Assembly (NCBI RefSeq): GCF_013248965.1
Contig: NZ_JABRVQ010000009.1
Coordinates: 1 to 64,000, forward strand
Length of the DNA stretch: 64,000 nucleotides
Origin: Psychrobacter okhotskensis
Lineage (GTDB): Bacteria > Pseudomonadota > Gammaproteobacteria > Pseudomonadales > Moraxellaceae
Reading direction: 5' to 3'
Position 1 is the first letter of the stretch. The number at the start of each line of letters is the position of its first letter. Shown here piece by piece: positions 40,918-50,262 of this stretch. Below the pieces are notes generated by a model. The model saw nothing but the letters and a program-made list of their open reading frames with translations. It was not told the origin of the DNA and searched no databases. Position numbers and translations under genes: made by a program.

Positions 40918-42243
40918 ATGACCCATATTGCGGTACTCGGAGCGGGTGTGGTGGGCGTAACCAGCGCCTGGTATCTTTGCCAAGCAGGCTACGATGTAAC
41001 CGTGATTGAGCGTGAGTCGGCAGCAGGTATGCAAACCTCCTTTGCCAATGGTGGGCAGATATCGGTTTCGCATGCGACCCCTTGGGCGAATCCTGCCACA
41101 CCAATGAAGGCGCTTAAATGGCTGTTTCGCGAGGACGCACCATTGCTCTATCGCTTGCGTGCTGATAAGGCACAGCTCAAATGGGCGATGCAATTTTTGC
41201 AAGAATGTCGTGCTGAACGAGCCGATGCCAATCTGGTACAAATGGTGCGCTTGGGTCTGTATTCACGCGATGCTTTGCAGCAACTACGTGCTGACATCGG
41301 TATCAATTATGAGCAGCAAACGCGCGGCATCATGCATTTTTATACCAACCAAGCAGAGTTTGACGCTGCTATTGCGCCAACAGAGCGTATGCAAGCGCTG
41401 GGCTGTGAGCGCCATGTCGTCGACATTAATAACGCGGTCAGTTTGGAGCCAGCACTCTACCCTATTGCCCATAAGCTCACGGGCGCAACCTATACCAGCC
41501 ATGATGAATCGGGTAACGCGCACTTATTTACTCAGCGTCTAGCTGAGCGTTGCGCCGATGCTGGCGTGCAATTCTTATATGATACGGAAGTGTTGGCGTT
41601 AAACGCAGATGCCAACTCTACCAGTCCACATATCCATAGTATTACCATTCGTCCCAAGGGTGAAAACGCGCAAACTTTTAGTGCTGATAGCCATGTATTA
41701 GCCCTCGGTAGCTATAGCGTGTCATTACTAAAACCTTTGGGAATACACGCACCCATATTTCCAGCCAAAGGCTACTCAGCCACTTATCAAATCAATCCTC
41801 GCGCCCCGCATCTCGCTCCTTTTGTCAGTCTTATTGATGATGAGTTTAAGTTAGTAACCTCACGCCTTGGCGATAAATTACGCGTCGCAGGAACGGCTGA
41901 ATTTAACGGCTATAATTTGGACTTAAATAGTACCCGCTGTGAAGCGATTACTCGCCGTGTGCAGCAACTATTCCCGAAAGGTATCATTGCCAATTCTGTG
42001 CAATATTGGACAGGATTACGCCCGATGACCCCTTCTAATGTGCCATTAATTGGGCGCGCACATAGTGGTCAAGTGCGGCATGGCAGTCATAATACGCACG
42101 CGACTTTTGATAATTTATGGCTAAATACGGGGCATGGTACGCTTGGTTGGACTCATGCTTGCGGTTCTGCGAAGGCTATTAGTTTATTGATGCAAGGCGA
42201 GACGCCGCAGGTAGATTTTGATTTTATTGGTCTAAAAGTATAA
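40918..42243 (+). CDS. dadA: D-amino acid dehydrogenase small subunit
   Basis: A 441-residue FAD-dependent membrane-associated enzyme oxidising D-alanine and other D-amino acids. The FAD fingerprint GAGVVGVTSAWYL is at the N-terminus, followed by SFANGGQISVSHATPWANP, YWTGLRPMTPSNVPLIG and NTGHGTLGWTHACGSAK, all DadA marks. No dadX racemase follows here, unlike in E. coli. Confidence 0.95.
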   Translation: MTHIAVLGAGVVGVTSAWYLCQAGYDVTVIERESAAGMQTSFANGGQISVSHATPWANPATPMKALKWLFREDAPLLYRLRADKAQLKWAMQFLQECRAERADANLVQMVRLGLYSRDALQQLRADIGINYEQQTRGIMHFYTNQAEFDAAIAPTERMQALGCERHVVDINNAVSLEPALYPIAHKLTGATYTSHDESGNAHLFTQRLAERCADAGVQFLYDTEVLALNADANSTSPHIHSITIRPKGENAQTFSADSHVLALGSYSVSLLKPLGIHAPIFPAKGYSATYQINPRAPHLAPFVSLIDDEFKLVTSRLGDKLRVAGTAEFNGYNLDLNSTRCEAITRRVQQLFPKGIIANSVQYWTGLRPMTPSNVPLIGRAHSGQVRHGSHNTHATFDNLWLNTGHGTLGWTHACGSAKAISLLMQGETPQVDFDFIGLKV

Positions 42244-42299
42244 AAAAAGGCACTAATATAAGTACCTTCTTCATTTAAACTAAAATTTTTAAAGTTATT

Positions 42300-44498
42300 T
42301 TATGCCGCACTAGTAGATTCAACCTTAGCATCAGTCGTGTTCAAATCAACCCCTTCTAGCTCGATTGCTTCTAGCTGTACTGGTACACCATTGACCGCTG
42401 CATTACCACTTAGCTGATCGATTAACGTATCGTCCGTCAAGTCGTTAACACTAACGCCAGCATGCGCTTGCGCGATTTTCTGCTTCACGCCTTTGCGCCC
42501 ATGACCCCAACCATGAGGAATACTAACCACGCCCGGCATCAGCTCATCAGTCACTTCTGCGACGATCGTCACGTGACCAACGCGCGAGGTAACTTTCACC
42601 TCTTGACCATCTTTAATACCATAGTTTTCCGCTGTTTCAGGATGCAGCATCAGGGTACAGCGTGGTTTGCCTTTGACCAAACGATGGCTATTGTGTAGCC
42701 ACGAGTTGTTGCTACGCACATGGCGACGACCAATCAATAGAATCTGTTTATCATTATATTGCTCCATCATATCTTGTACACGCTCTAGATCCGCCTGATA
42801 AAAATCAACGTTAAGATGAATCTGCTGGTCTTTATGTTTTAACGCTTGCGGCAGCATCGTTTTTAGTGGCCCAAGATCCATACCATGGGGATGTTTCTTT
42901 AGTTTCCTCAAACTCATATGGTAATAAGGCCCACGCTTTAAGCCTTGATCGAGTATTACTTTTGGCCCTAGCGCCTTTACCAATCGACGCTCAATTTTGG
43001 TCGCCAAAGGGGCTTTTTTATCCAGTCGCTCTGCTAATTCTAGGTAGATTTGCCAATCGTGTTTGGCGTCTTTTTGCTTAGCAAATAACGCTGGAGAGTA
43101 TTTAGCGACGTTGTGCACCGCAAAACCATTAAAGGTGACGTCATAATGATCACGCTCTAGCGGTGATACGGGTGGCAAAATAATATTGGCGTGGCGACTG
43201 GTTTCTGTCACGAAATAATCAAATGAAACCATAAAGTCCAACTTTGCTAAAGCTTCATCTAGTTTTTCACCGTTCGGAGTGCTGAGCACCGGGTTGCCTG
43301 CGACAGTGATAAAGCCTTTTAGCTGTCCTTCGCCTTCCACGAGCATCTCATCTGCCATCGCAACCACGGGGTAATCGCCATTAAAATCAGGCAAATTGCT
43401 GACGCGGCTGTGGCGCTTACCTAAATAGCCGGGGCCAGAGTTATTCACCACATCGACCGCCGGATTAGGGAACATCAGACCACCTACTTCATCTAAGCGA
43501 CCGCTGACGATATTAATCGCCATAATCAAATACTGGCTTAATAAGCCAAACTCTTGTACCGATACGCCCATGCGACCGTAGCAGACCGAACTTTCTGCTT
43601 CACAAAACTCTTTGACGAGGCGTTTGATTTCAGACGCAGTGATACCCGTAATACTGGCAACCGACTGTGCACTATAGTCTTTAGCAAAGTCTGCGAGTCG
43701 TGAAATTTCTGGCGTTAGAGCCGCCGCCCTATTATCAATCTGTGCCTTATCCGCATAGCCTTGTAGATAGATTTCGTTGAGCATTGCTAGCAGTAATAAG
43801 ACATCGGTCGCTGGACGAATAAAATGGTGCTCGCTAGCAATATCTGCCGTTTCTGTGCGCCTTGGATCAATCACCACCACCTTGCCATCACGGGCTTTGA
43901 TATCTTTTAGCTTCTGGCGCATATTGGGGGCAGTCATAATACTGCCGTTAGATGCCAGCGGATTGCCGCCAATAATCAGCATATACTGGGTACGATTGAC
44001 ATCGGGTACTGGGATGCGCAGCATATGACCAAAGAGATGCATGCAGACGATATGATGCGGTAGTTGGTCGATTGAGGTGGCAGAAAAACGACTGCGCGTC
44101 TTTATACTGGTTAATAAGTGCTTAACGGTTAACATCCCGCCTAGGTTATGCACGTTGGGGTTGCCCAGATAGATACCGAGCGCATTTTTACCATATTTTT
44201 TTTGTACCGTTTGGATGCCCGCTGCTACTTTATCTAGCGCTTCAGGCCAGCTGATTTCCTTCCAGCCATTCGCCGTTCTCTCAACGGGTTGACGCAAGCG
44301 ATCAGGATCTTCATGCAAATCTTGCAAAGCCGTCGCTTTCGGGCAAATATAACCTTGCGAAAAAGGGTCATCTTTATCGCCTTTAATCGATAGCACCTTA
44401 TCGCCATCGTGTTTGATGACGATACCGCACATCGCTTCACATAAGTTGCAAGTTCTAAAATGGGTTTGTTCATTATTTTTGGTTGGCTCATTACTCAT
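42300..44498 (-). CDS. molybdopterin-dependent oxidoreductase (formate dehydrogenase-like)
   Basis: A 732-residue protein of the DMSO-reductase superfamily. The N-terminal 4Fe-4S ligands are Cys17, 20, 24 and Cys52 (CNLCEAMC, then YICPKAT). LIIGGNPLASNGS and VVIDPRRTETADIA bind bis-MGD, and the C-terminal domain with RVGHVTIVAEVTDELMPGVVSIPHGWGHG is complete. There is no Tat signal, so it is cytosolic. It stands alone without electron-transfer subunits. GGGAG precedes the ATG. The substrate is not known; formate or another small reductant is a guess. Confidence 0.85.
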   Translation of the reverse strand: MSNEPTKNNEQTHFRTCNLCEAMCGIVIKHDGDKVLSIKGDKDDPFSQGYICPKATALQDLHEDPDRLRQPVERTANGWKEISWPEALDKVAAGIQTVQKKYGKNALGIYLGNPNVHNLGGMLTVKHLLTSIKTRSRFSATSIDQLPHHIVCMHLFGHMLRIPVPDVNRTQYMLIIGGNPLASNGSIMTAPNMRQKLKDIKARDGKVVVIDPRRTETADIASEHHFIRPATDVLLLLAMLNEIYLQGYADKAQIDNRAAALTPEISRLADFAKDYSAQSVASITGITASEIKRLVKEFCEAESSVCYGRMGVSVQEFGLLSQYLIMAINIVSGRLDEVGGLMFPNPAVDVVNNSGPGYLGKRHSRVSNLPDFNGDYPVVAMADEMLVEGEGQLKGFITVAGNPVLSTPNGEKLDEALAKLDFMVSFDYFVTETSRHANIILPPVSPLERDHYDVTFNGFAVHNVAKYSPALFAKQKDAKHDWQIYLELAERLDKKAPLATKIERRLVKALGPKVILDQGLKRGPYYHMSLRKLKKHPHGMDLGPLKTMLPQALKHKDQQIHLNVDFYQADLERVQDMMEQYNDKQILLIGRRHVRSNNSWLHNSHRLVKGKPRCTLMLHPETAENYGIKDGQEVKVTSRVGHVTIVAEVTDELMPGVVSIPHGWGHGRKGVKQKIAQAHAGVSVNDLTDDTLIDQLSGNAAVNGVPVQLEAIELEGVDLNTTDAKVESTSAA

Positions 44499-44583
44499 CG
44501 TCGCGCTCCCTATTATTTTTTATCCGCGTTTTTACTATGTAAATTCCGTTTAAATCTTTTTATAAATTGGACTGCCTTGATGA

Positions 44584-45366
44584 TTAGCCGCTCATTTCTT
44601 GCCATTCTGTGGTAAAGAATTGACTAAAAAGCGCATCGAAATTTGTGCTTAACATCGAGATAGCTTGCTGTCTGCTATAACGCTGTTGATGACAGCCAAT
44701 TATTAATTCATGGACTTGAGCGGCGGCGATATCGACACAAAGATTGACTTCTGATCGTTCAAAAGAACATCCAGATAAGGACAATCCTTTTATAAATATT
44801 GCCGTCCACTCTTCTTGTATTTCGGTCATTAAATTGCCTAAACCCTTATCCAATAGGCTGTTATTTTCTTGGGCTGGATTTTTTGAATCGCTAGTTAATA
44901 AACATTCATTCAATAAATCTTGCTCTTTTATACTTGGGGCAAAGCGCAGACGGTCTTCGAGCAAACGCTGAAATAAAGCAATATTCTGAAATGCTGCATC
45001 AAAAATCATATTTAAGCAGTGCTGACAACGCTCATTGAACTGCGCTTTAGTTAATCTAGGATAATCCTTTAGCATATCAATCCACGCCATACGCATGGGC
45101 GATAAATAGTTCTCCTTAAGCTGAGCACCCAGCTCTTGTTGCAGCGCCTCTAAGCTCGCAAAATGATTGTAAAAACTCGGCTGCGCGATGCCTGCGCCCT
45201 TGGCCACTTTATTCATACTCATGCCACAAGCACCTTCCACACGATAGAGCTGCAAGGCACTTTTTAGGAGCGCGCGTCGTGTCTTGGCTTTTGCCAGCTC
45301 ACGCTTTGTTTCAGTTGTTGCACTGTCATCTGCACTGATGAAGTCTGTTTTAGCATTTGCCTTCAA
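44584..45366 (-). CDS. TetR family regulator, TTG start
   Basis: A 260-residue regulator. The HTH at about 28-75 reads RRALLKSALQLYRVEGACG, MNKVAKGAGIAQPSFYNHF, a standard TetR helix set resembling FabR-type members; the ligand domain is helical and longer than usual. No ATG is available near the domain start. The TTG at 45366 follows GAGGTCAACA, a good ribosome site. Two operator-like palindromes lie 55-90 bp upstream, shared with the divergent flavin oxidoreductase, so autoregulation and control of that gene are likely. Confidence 0.85.
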   Translation of the reverse strand: MKANAKTDFISADDSATTETKRELAKAKTRRALLKSALQLYRVEGACGMSMNKVAKGAGIAQPSFYNHFASLEALQQELGAQLKENYLSPMRMAWIDMLKDYPRLTKAQFNERCQHCLNMIFDAAFQNIALFQRLLEDRLRFAPSIKEQDLLNECLLTSDSKNPAQENNSLLDKGLGNLMTEIQEEWTAIFIKGLSLSGCSFERSEVNLCVDIAAAQVHELIIGCHQQRYSRQQAISMLSTNFDALFSQFFTTEWQEMSG

Positions 45367-45420
45367 TGTTGACCTCGATTTATATTTTAAAATGACTTAC
45401 AGGAATAATTACTACATCGA

Positions 45421-45456
45421 CTATAAGACTATAGTCATTTAAACTATAAGTCTATA
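45421..45456. promoter_or_regulatory. paired TetR-type operators
   Basis: CTATAAGACTATAG (45421-45434) and CTATAAGTCTATAG (45443-45456) are near-identical 14-bp palindromic sites whose centres are 22 bp apart, about two helical turns. They lie in the spacer between the TetR gene and the divergent oxidoreductase. Confidence 0.65.
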
Positions 45457-45654
45457 GCTTAAATTTTTAGTACAAAGTTTTTAGAAAAAGAGGGTTATAA
45501 AAACCTCCCCAAAACCACATGCAGTCGTTTCAAGATAAGTTGGATACAAGAAAGGCTCGCTAAGTCTTAGCAATAACAGACTGAGCAAGCCTGACACTGC
45601 ACGTCATTTATATAGAATCGACTTATATAGAATTGACGATACTTAGGATTTATT

Positions 45655-46884
45655 ATGACATCAGCCGTTTTCTCTCCTTTTACCTTGCCATGTGGCGCTG
45701 TGCTGCCAAACCGCTTAGCCAAAGCCGCTATGGAAGAAAACATGGCAGATAAAGGGCAAATCCCCGGTCCTACTATTTTGCGCCTATACCAACGCTGGGC
45801 GGAAGGCGGTACTGGGTTACTGATTACTGGTAATGTTATGGTTGATGGCCGAGCAATGACGGGACCTGGTGGCATCGTATTAGAAAAAGACAGTGATTTA
45901 GCACCCTTTCAAGCATGGGCGCAAACGGTTAAAAAGAACCATAGCCACATTTGGATGCAAATCAATCATCCGGGTCGCCAAGTCTATGCAGCGATGGGAG
46001 GCGATGTGTTGTCACCTTCTGACGTTTCCCTTGATTTAGGAAAGCACTCTCATCTGTTTGGCAAGCCTCGTGCCATGACCCACGAGGATATTGAGCAGCT
46101 GGTTCAACGCTTCGTCGATACCGCTGTCAAAGCTGAACAAGCGGGCTTCGATGGTGTGCAAATTCACGGGGCTCATGGTTACTTGATATCACAGTTTTTA
46201 TCGCCGTTGACCAATAAGCGCACTGATGAATTTGGCGGTTCAATCGAGAATCGTATGCGCTTATTAATTTCGGTGATTAAAGCCGTCCGTTCCCAAGTCG
46301 CCCCTAGCTTTGCGGTATCAGTCAAATTAAATTCGGCTGATTTTCAACGTGGTGGCTTTGATGCTGATGATGCCAAAGCTGTTGTTTTAGCGATGCGCGG
46401 GCTTGGTGTTGATTTGGTTGAACTGTCGGGTGGCAGCTATGAGAGTCCGGCGATGCAAGGTACAACGGCAGATGGTAGAACCTTACAGCGAGAAGCCTAC
46501 TTTTTAACGTTCGCCGCCGAGATTGCACAAGTGGCCAGCATGCCGATGATGACTACTGGTGGGGTCAGGCGTTTAGCGGTAGCAGAATCCGTATTGGCTC
46601 AAGGTATCGATATCGTCGGCATGGGCACTGCGCTCGCCATGAACCCATCTTTGCCCAATGATTGGCAACACAATGAGCAACTAAGTGCGCACGACCCAGC
46701 CGTACGCTGGAAAGACAAAACCTTGAGCGCTATCGCCACCATGGCGGTCATTAAGCGTCAGCTACAACGCATAGGGCAAGGAAAAACACCTAAGACCAAT
46801 GCCTCGCCACTATTTTCGTTAATTAGCGACCGCATACGCTTAAAGAAATTAACAAAACGTTATCAAGATTATTTGGCTAAGTAG
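45655..46884 (+). CDS. NADH:flavin oxidoreductase, Old Yellow Enzyme family
   Basis: A 409-residue FMN TIM-barrel enzyme reducing activated C=C bonds. NRLAKAAMEENMAD, MQINHPGRQVYAAMGG and IHGAHGYLISQFLSPLTNKRTD are family signatures, with FMN and substrate His in INHPG and HGAHG. The C-terminal region (MTTGGVRRLAVAESVL, VGMGTALAM) binds the FMN phosphate. There is no Fe-S or second flavin domain, unlike the FadH-like protein at 4.3 kb. Probably controlled by the adjacent TetR protein. The natural substrate is unknown. Confidence 0.9.
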   Translation: MTSAVFSPFTLPCGAVLPNRLAKAAMEENMADKGQIPGPTILRLYQRWAEGGTGLLITGNVMVDGRAMTGPGGIVLEKDSDLAPFQAWAQTVKKNHSHIWMQINHPGRQVYAAMGGDVLSPSDVSLDLGKHSHLFGKPRAMTHEDIEQLVQRFVDTAVKAEQAGFDGVQIHGAHGYLISQFLSPLTNKRTDEFGGSIENRMRLLISVIKAVRSQVAPSFAVSVKLNSADFQRGGFDADDAKAVVLAMRGLGVDLVELSGGSYESPAMQGTTADGRTLQREAYFLTFAAEIAQVASMPMMTTGGVRRLAVAESVLAQGIDIVGMGTALAMNPSLPNDWQHNEQLSAHDPAVRWKDKTLSAIATMAVIKRQLQRIGQGKTPKTNASPLFSLISDRIRLKKLTKRYQDYLAK

Positions 46885-47340
46885 CCTAAATCGATTAATA
46901 ACCACAGTAAAAAGCAGACGCCATTTTATTAATCGCGCCTGTTTTTTATTTGCCTATACGAATATAGGGTTCGCGTTATTGAGAAAGCACGCTCATTTTT
47001 ATTTTTCAATAAACCCTTTCTTAATTCATTTACCTATTGCACTGATAAAACCCTTGCTTTATTACACAAAGATGGTCTCCATAACATAGCCATGCAGATT
47101 GCTATCATGAAGTAACACTCTAAACATTGCGCATACAGACAGCCGAATTCTTGACGCCTATATTAGAGACATCAGCTAGCTTGTTTTTATAAATTTTTTA
47201 TAACGACTCGACGAGTTCTTATTAAACAAGAGCTTATCAAGTAAAACGGTTATTAGAAAAAAGCTACTGAATAAAATGTTAAGAAAGGCCAGATGGGATA
47301 AATGTCTGGATAAACAAATAATCAAAAAAGGAATATAACA
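46885..47340. other. spacer before csbD
   Basis: A 456-bp AT-rich region. A weak hairpin followed by a T-run near 46912-46946 may end the oxidoreductase transcript. No further gene was seen. AAGGAATATAAC just before 47341 is the ribosome site of the CsbD-like gene. Confidence 0.5.
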
Positions 47341-47544
47341 ATGAACGAACATACTCTAAAAGGCGAATGGAACCAAGTGAAAGGCTCAGTAAAACAAAAA
47401 TGGGCTGATCTGACTGATGATGATTTAACCCATATCGAAGGTAGCCGCGATAAGCTGGTCGGTCGTGTACAAGAGCGTTATGGCCATGCAAAAGAAGATG
47501 CTGAACGTGAAGTAGATGACTGGCGTCGCGAAAACAAATACTAA
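47341..47544 (+). CDS. CsbD family stress-response protein (YjbJ-like)
   Basis: A 67-residue hydrophilic protein. LKGEWNQVKGSVKQKWADLTDDDL and IEGSRDKLVGRVQERYG are the CsbD/YjbJ signature, and the end is charged. Family members are abundant in stress or stationary phase; the molecular role is unknown. Confidence 0.92.
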   Translation: MNEHTLKGEWNQVKGSVKQKWADLTDDDLTHIEGSRDKLVGRVQERYGHAKEDAEREVDDWRRENKY

Positions 47545-47603
47545 GTTATCAGTCAAATAGCGAACAATGCTATTGATGATTTAATTCGATGATCTAATAA
47601 GTC

Positions 47604-47636
47604 AAAAAACCGCATAAATCTTATGCGGTTTTTTTG
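47604..47636 (+). terminator. terminator after csbD
   Basis: AAAACCGCATAA pairs with TTATGCGGTTTT around ATC, followed by T-run. The stem is perfect. Confidence 0.9.
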
Positions 47637-47720
47637 TTAGCAGCCATTTAACGCTTTATACACTACTCAATAACGTATCTAAAAAAGGTTGAATAAAAAA
47701 TTCTTAAGCTCTAGACACGA

Positions 47721-47758
47721 TAAAACCGCATAGCAATTGATTGTTATGCGGTTTTATT
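47721..47758. terminator. second hairpin with the same stem core
   Basis: AAAACCGCATA pairs with TATGCGGTTTT, with a further CAAT/ATTG pair inside and only a short T-run. The ACCGCATA/TATGCGGT stem is shared with the hairpin 85 bp upstream. Confidence 0.6.
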
Positions 47759-48046
47759 GTTAACCATCCATGTTACCTATCACGACTGTAATCTATGCAT
47801 CCTTGCATAACGTTCAGTGTGTTGCGATATCGGGCATCCTGCCCTGTTTACTACCGTTATTAGCATTAATAATGCTACTAGCAAAGGTTATGTATCCTTT
47901 CTTCGTTCACTATTATCATCCTGACGCTAGTAAACGAATCATTATCCTTAATGCGGTCAACTCAATCCTTGAGTTACATTCCCTTATGCCGTGTATGTAT
48001 AATGCCTAATTCTCACTCCGATGTTAAGTCGCGTAAACGTCATTGT

Positions 48047-48066
48047 GTGTAAGCATATGCTTACAC
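48047..48066. repeat. perfect 20-bp palindrome
   Basis: GTGTAAGCATATGCTTACAC is fully self-complementary, with no T-run. It lies 30 bp past the stop of the ZIP-type gene. Confidence 0.7.
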
Positions 48067-48096
48067 GAGAACCTGATAACGATTTTATTGCTATTT

Positions 48097-48804
48097 TCAA
48101 ATCAGCATTTCCCCAAAAATACCGACCAAAAAGCCGAGCGTTGCCCCAAGCGAGGTCAGATAACTCTTATCCAGCTTACTGGCAGGAATGATATCTTGGA
48201 TAAGTAGATATAAAATACCCCCACTCGCAAGAATCATAAGATGGGCGGTAAGATTAGGATGCTCGCTCAATAAAAAATGCCCGATCAGCGCAGATATAAC
48301 GCCAAAAAAACTGAGTCCAAAAAAGATGGTCAACGTCCTTTTAACACTAAAACCGCTCTGCACCATATCACGAAAGGCATTGAATGACTCTGGAAGGTTT
48401 TGCAGTCCAATAAACAATGCTAATAATAGCGACAGCTGCGGTTCAATCGCGAATACCGCTCCTAGCGCGATGGACTCCGGTACAAAGTCCATCATCATAG
48501 CGAGTAAGGTTGCCTGCTGACTATTCGATTCAGCCAGCTTACGATCTAGCAGCATAAACAGGATGGCCCCTGATAAAAATGAGCCTGTGACACCCCAAAC
48601 ACTCAATACCTCCATACCCTTTGGCAATAAAACGAATGCCAATGCCGATAAAATAATACCCGCACCGAACGACATCGAGGTATGAATAAATTCATATTTG
48701 ACTGGGCTGTCTGTGACATGGTGGTCAAAAACATTGGCCAATAAACCGCCTATAAACACGGTTATACCTGCAAAAGCTGAAAACAAAATAAGCTTGAATA
48801 GCAT
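48097..48804 (-). CDS. ZIP family metal transporter
   Basis: A 235-residue protein with about eight membrane helices. The metal-binding helix 4 and 5 motifs read MMMDFVPESIALG and GLQNLPESFNAFRD; the usual His-Asn of ZIP is replaced by Asp-Phe in the first, while the Pro-Glu-Ser cores are kept. The His-rich loop before helix 4 is absent. AAGGAA precedes the ATG. Import of zinc or other divalent metals is likely; specificity is unknown. Confidence 0.8.
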   Translation of the reverse strand: MLFKLILFSAFAGITVFIGGLLANVFDHHVTDSPVKYEFIHTSMSFGAGIILSALAFVLLPKGMEVLSVWGVTGSFLSGAILFMLLDRKLAESNSQQATLLAMMMDFVPESIALGAVFAIEPQLSLLLALFIGLQNLPESFNAFRDMVQSGFSVKRTLTIFFGLSFFGVISALIGHFLLSEHPNLTAHLMILASGGILYLLIQDIIPASKLDKSYLTSLGATLGFLVGIFGEMLI

Positions 48805-49131
48805 TTATGGTTCCTTTTCATCGCTACCATTCAGAGATATGCTGCTTTGTTAGCTAAGTGATCAATTAAGCGATATATCATTAAACGGGCAATTACAACT
48901 TATTAACGCAAATGACACTTAACATCAAGTTTTGTGTCTTATCATAGATAATGTAAGAAAATGTTTCTAGCCATCAGATAAATAAGAAAGTCAGTTAGTC
49001 ATGCAATTATTACTTCTGCATTTATAAAGGCTACCAAGTGACATAGACATCAACCACATGACGCTGTTCGATGTGAAAAGCAATCCGGTAATTATTAATC
49101 TAAGTCCAAAAATATCGTAGGAGATTTTATC
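48805..49131. other. divergent spacer, ZIP gene and lipoprotein gene
   Basis: A 327-bp AT-rich region with no convincing Zur or Fur box. Only the ribosome site TAGGAG just before 49132 was identified. Confidence 0.45.
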
Positions 49132-49620
49132 ATGAAGATTTTGCAGCTATTTTCATTGAAGACAGCGATGTCTGCAGGCCTTTCGCTTACCTTGCTAGGC
49201 ACGATGGTCGGTTGTACCGTCGTTGGTCCAGGCTATGACAATCAGTCCGTCTATCGCGGTGATAAGGGTTACAGCAATGCTAACTATAACCGCGTTAGCC
49301 AACAGCTGCGCAACGATTTACGTCGTAAAGGGTATCAGGTCACGGACATCAGATCTGACAGTTATCGCGGTAATCGATTGCTCACAGCCTATGCCAAAAA
49401 GAACAATCAAGCCTACGAGCTCAAGTATACCTACCCTGATTTAAGGCTTATCAGCTCAAACAGGCAAGACTGGTCGAAAAAACGCGACGATGACAGGTAT
49501 GATAACGACCGTGATTACGATAAGCACGACTATGATAAAAAAGGTAAGTATAAAAATAAAGGTAAATACAAAAAGAACAATAAGTATAAAAACAAAGACA
49601 AATATAAAAACAACTGGTGA
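49132..49620 (+). CDS. small lipoprotein with Lys/Tyr/Asn-rich repeat tail
   Basis: A 162-residue protein. The signal peptide ends MVGC with Cys28 lipidated. Residues about 48-105 form a small alpha-beta unit (LRNDLRRKGYQVTDI, then AYELKYTYPDLRLI) also found in the next gene. The last about 55 residues are low-complexity: an Asp/Arg/Tyr-rich part then repeated KYKN/KGKYK units, strongly basic. TAGGAG precedes the ATG. Role unknown; a cell-surface or polyanion-binding tail is speculation. Confidence 0.75.
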   Translation: MKILQLFSLKTAMSAGLSLTLLGTMVGCTVVGPGYDNQSVYRGDKGYSNANYNRVSQQLRNDLRRKGYQVTDIRSDSYRGNRLLTAYAKKNNQAYELKYTYPDLRLISSNRQDWSKKRDDDRYDNDRDYDKHDYDKKGKYKNKGKYKKNNKYKNKDKYKNNW

Positions 49621-49865
49621 TACTGATAAAGCCAATGTCAGTGAAAACAGTAATCCAGTTAAATTTGCATAGGTTCAATTGATAGATTTCAGACAATGTA
49701 TCGCAGTTTATGGAAAAGTAATGCCAAGTCTGCTTTAGTGCGTCTAAAAGTAACATTGTGGCATCGTTAACCGATTGATGCCTAAGGTCAAATAAGCCAG
49801 CCCTTGGTTTGTTTGGCCATTTTTTATAACACTGTCAAAAAACTTGAACTTGATAAGAGGATATT

Positions 49866-50228
49866 ATGAATATCACAACCCTACCAAAGCCAACCATTGC
49901 CACCGCTATGGTCACAGCGTTAATGATAACGACAGGTTGCGTCACTGCCCCCGGCTACAATGCGTACGGCGACCTTTACGAGGACGTTTATAAAGACAGT
50001 AAAGTCTATAAGAAGCATAAAAAAGCTATCAAAAACGTTGATAAAGAGCTTTATCAACCAGCTATCGAACAACGAGCCGCCAATAAAGTCAGTAATATGG
50101 GCTACCGTGTCAAAGACGTCAAATATAAAAGAGGCGTTAGCAAAATAAAGGTAAAGGCCACACGTGGTAGTAAAGATTATAAAATAGAACTTGGCTATCC
50201 AGGCTATCAAGTAATTAAGATAAAATAA
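49866..50228 (+). CDS. small lipoprotein, paralogue of the preceding gene
   Basis: A 120-residue lipoprotein with lipobox ITTGC (Cys25). Residues about 65-118 align with the upstream protein: a helix, GYRVKDVKYKRG, then DYKIELGYPGYQVIKIK, a PepSY-like helix-strand layout. The Lys-rich stretch is before rather than after this unit. GAGGA precedes the ATG. The two genes are 245 bp apart, same strand, probably a tandem duplication. Function unknown. Confidence 0.75.
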   Translation: MNITTLPKPTIATAMVTALMITTGCVTAPGYNAYGDLYEDVYKDSKVYKKHKKAIKNVDKELYQPAIEQRAANKVSNMGYRVKDVKYKRGVSKIKVKATRGSKDYKIELGYPGYQVIKIK

Positions 50229-50262
50229 GCCTAAACCACTGCTAATAACCTACCTTTAAAGC

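Noticed and set aside
47770..48009. 79-codon hydrophobic frame
   Set aside because: No ribosome site, no recognisable family, starts just after a hairpin. A small membrane protein cannot be excluded, but support is too weak.
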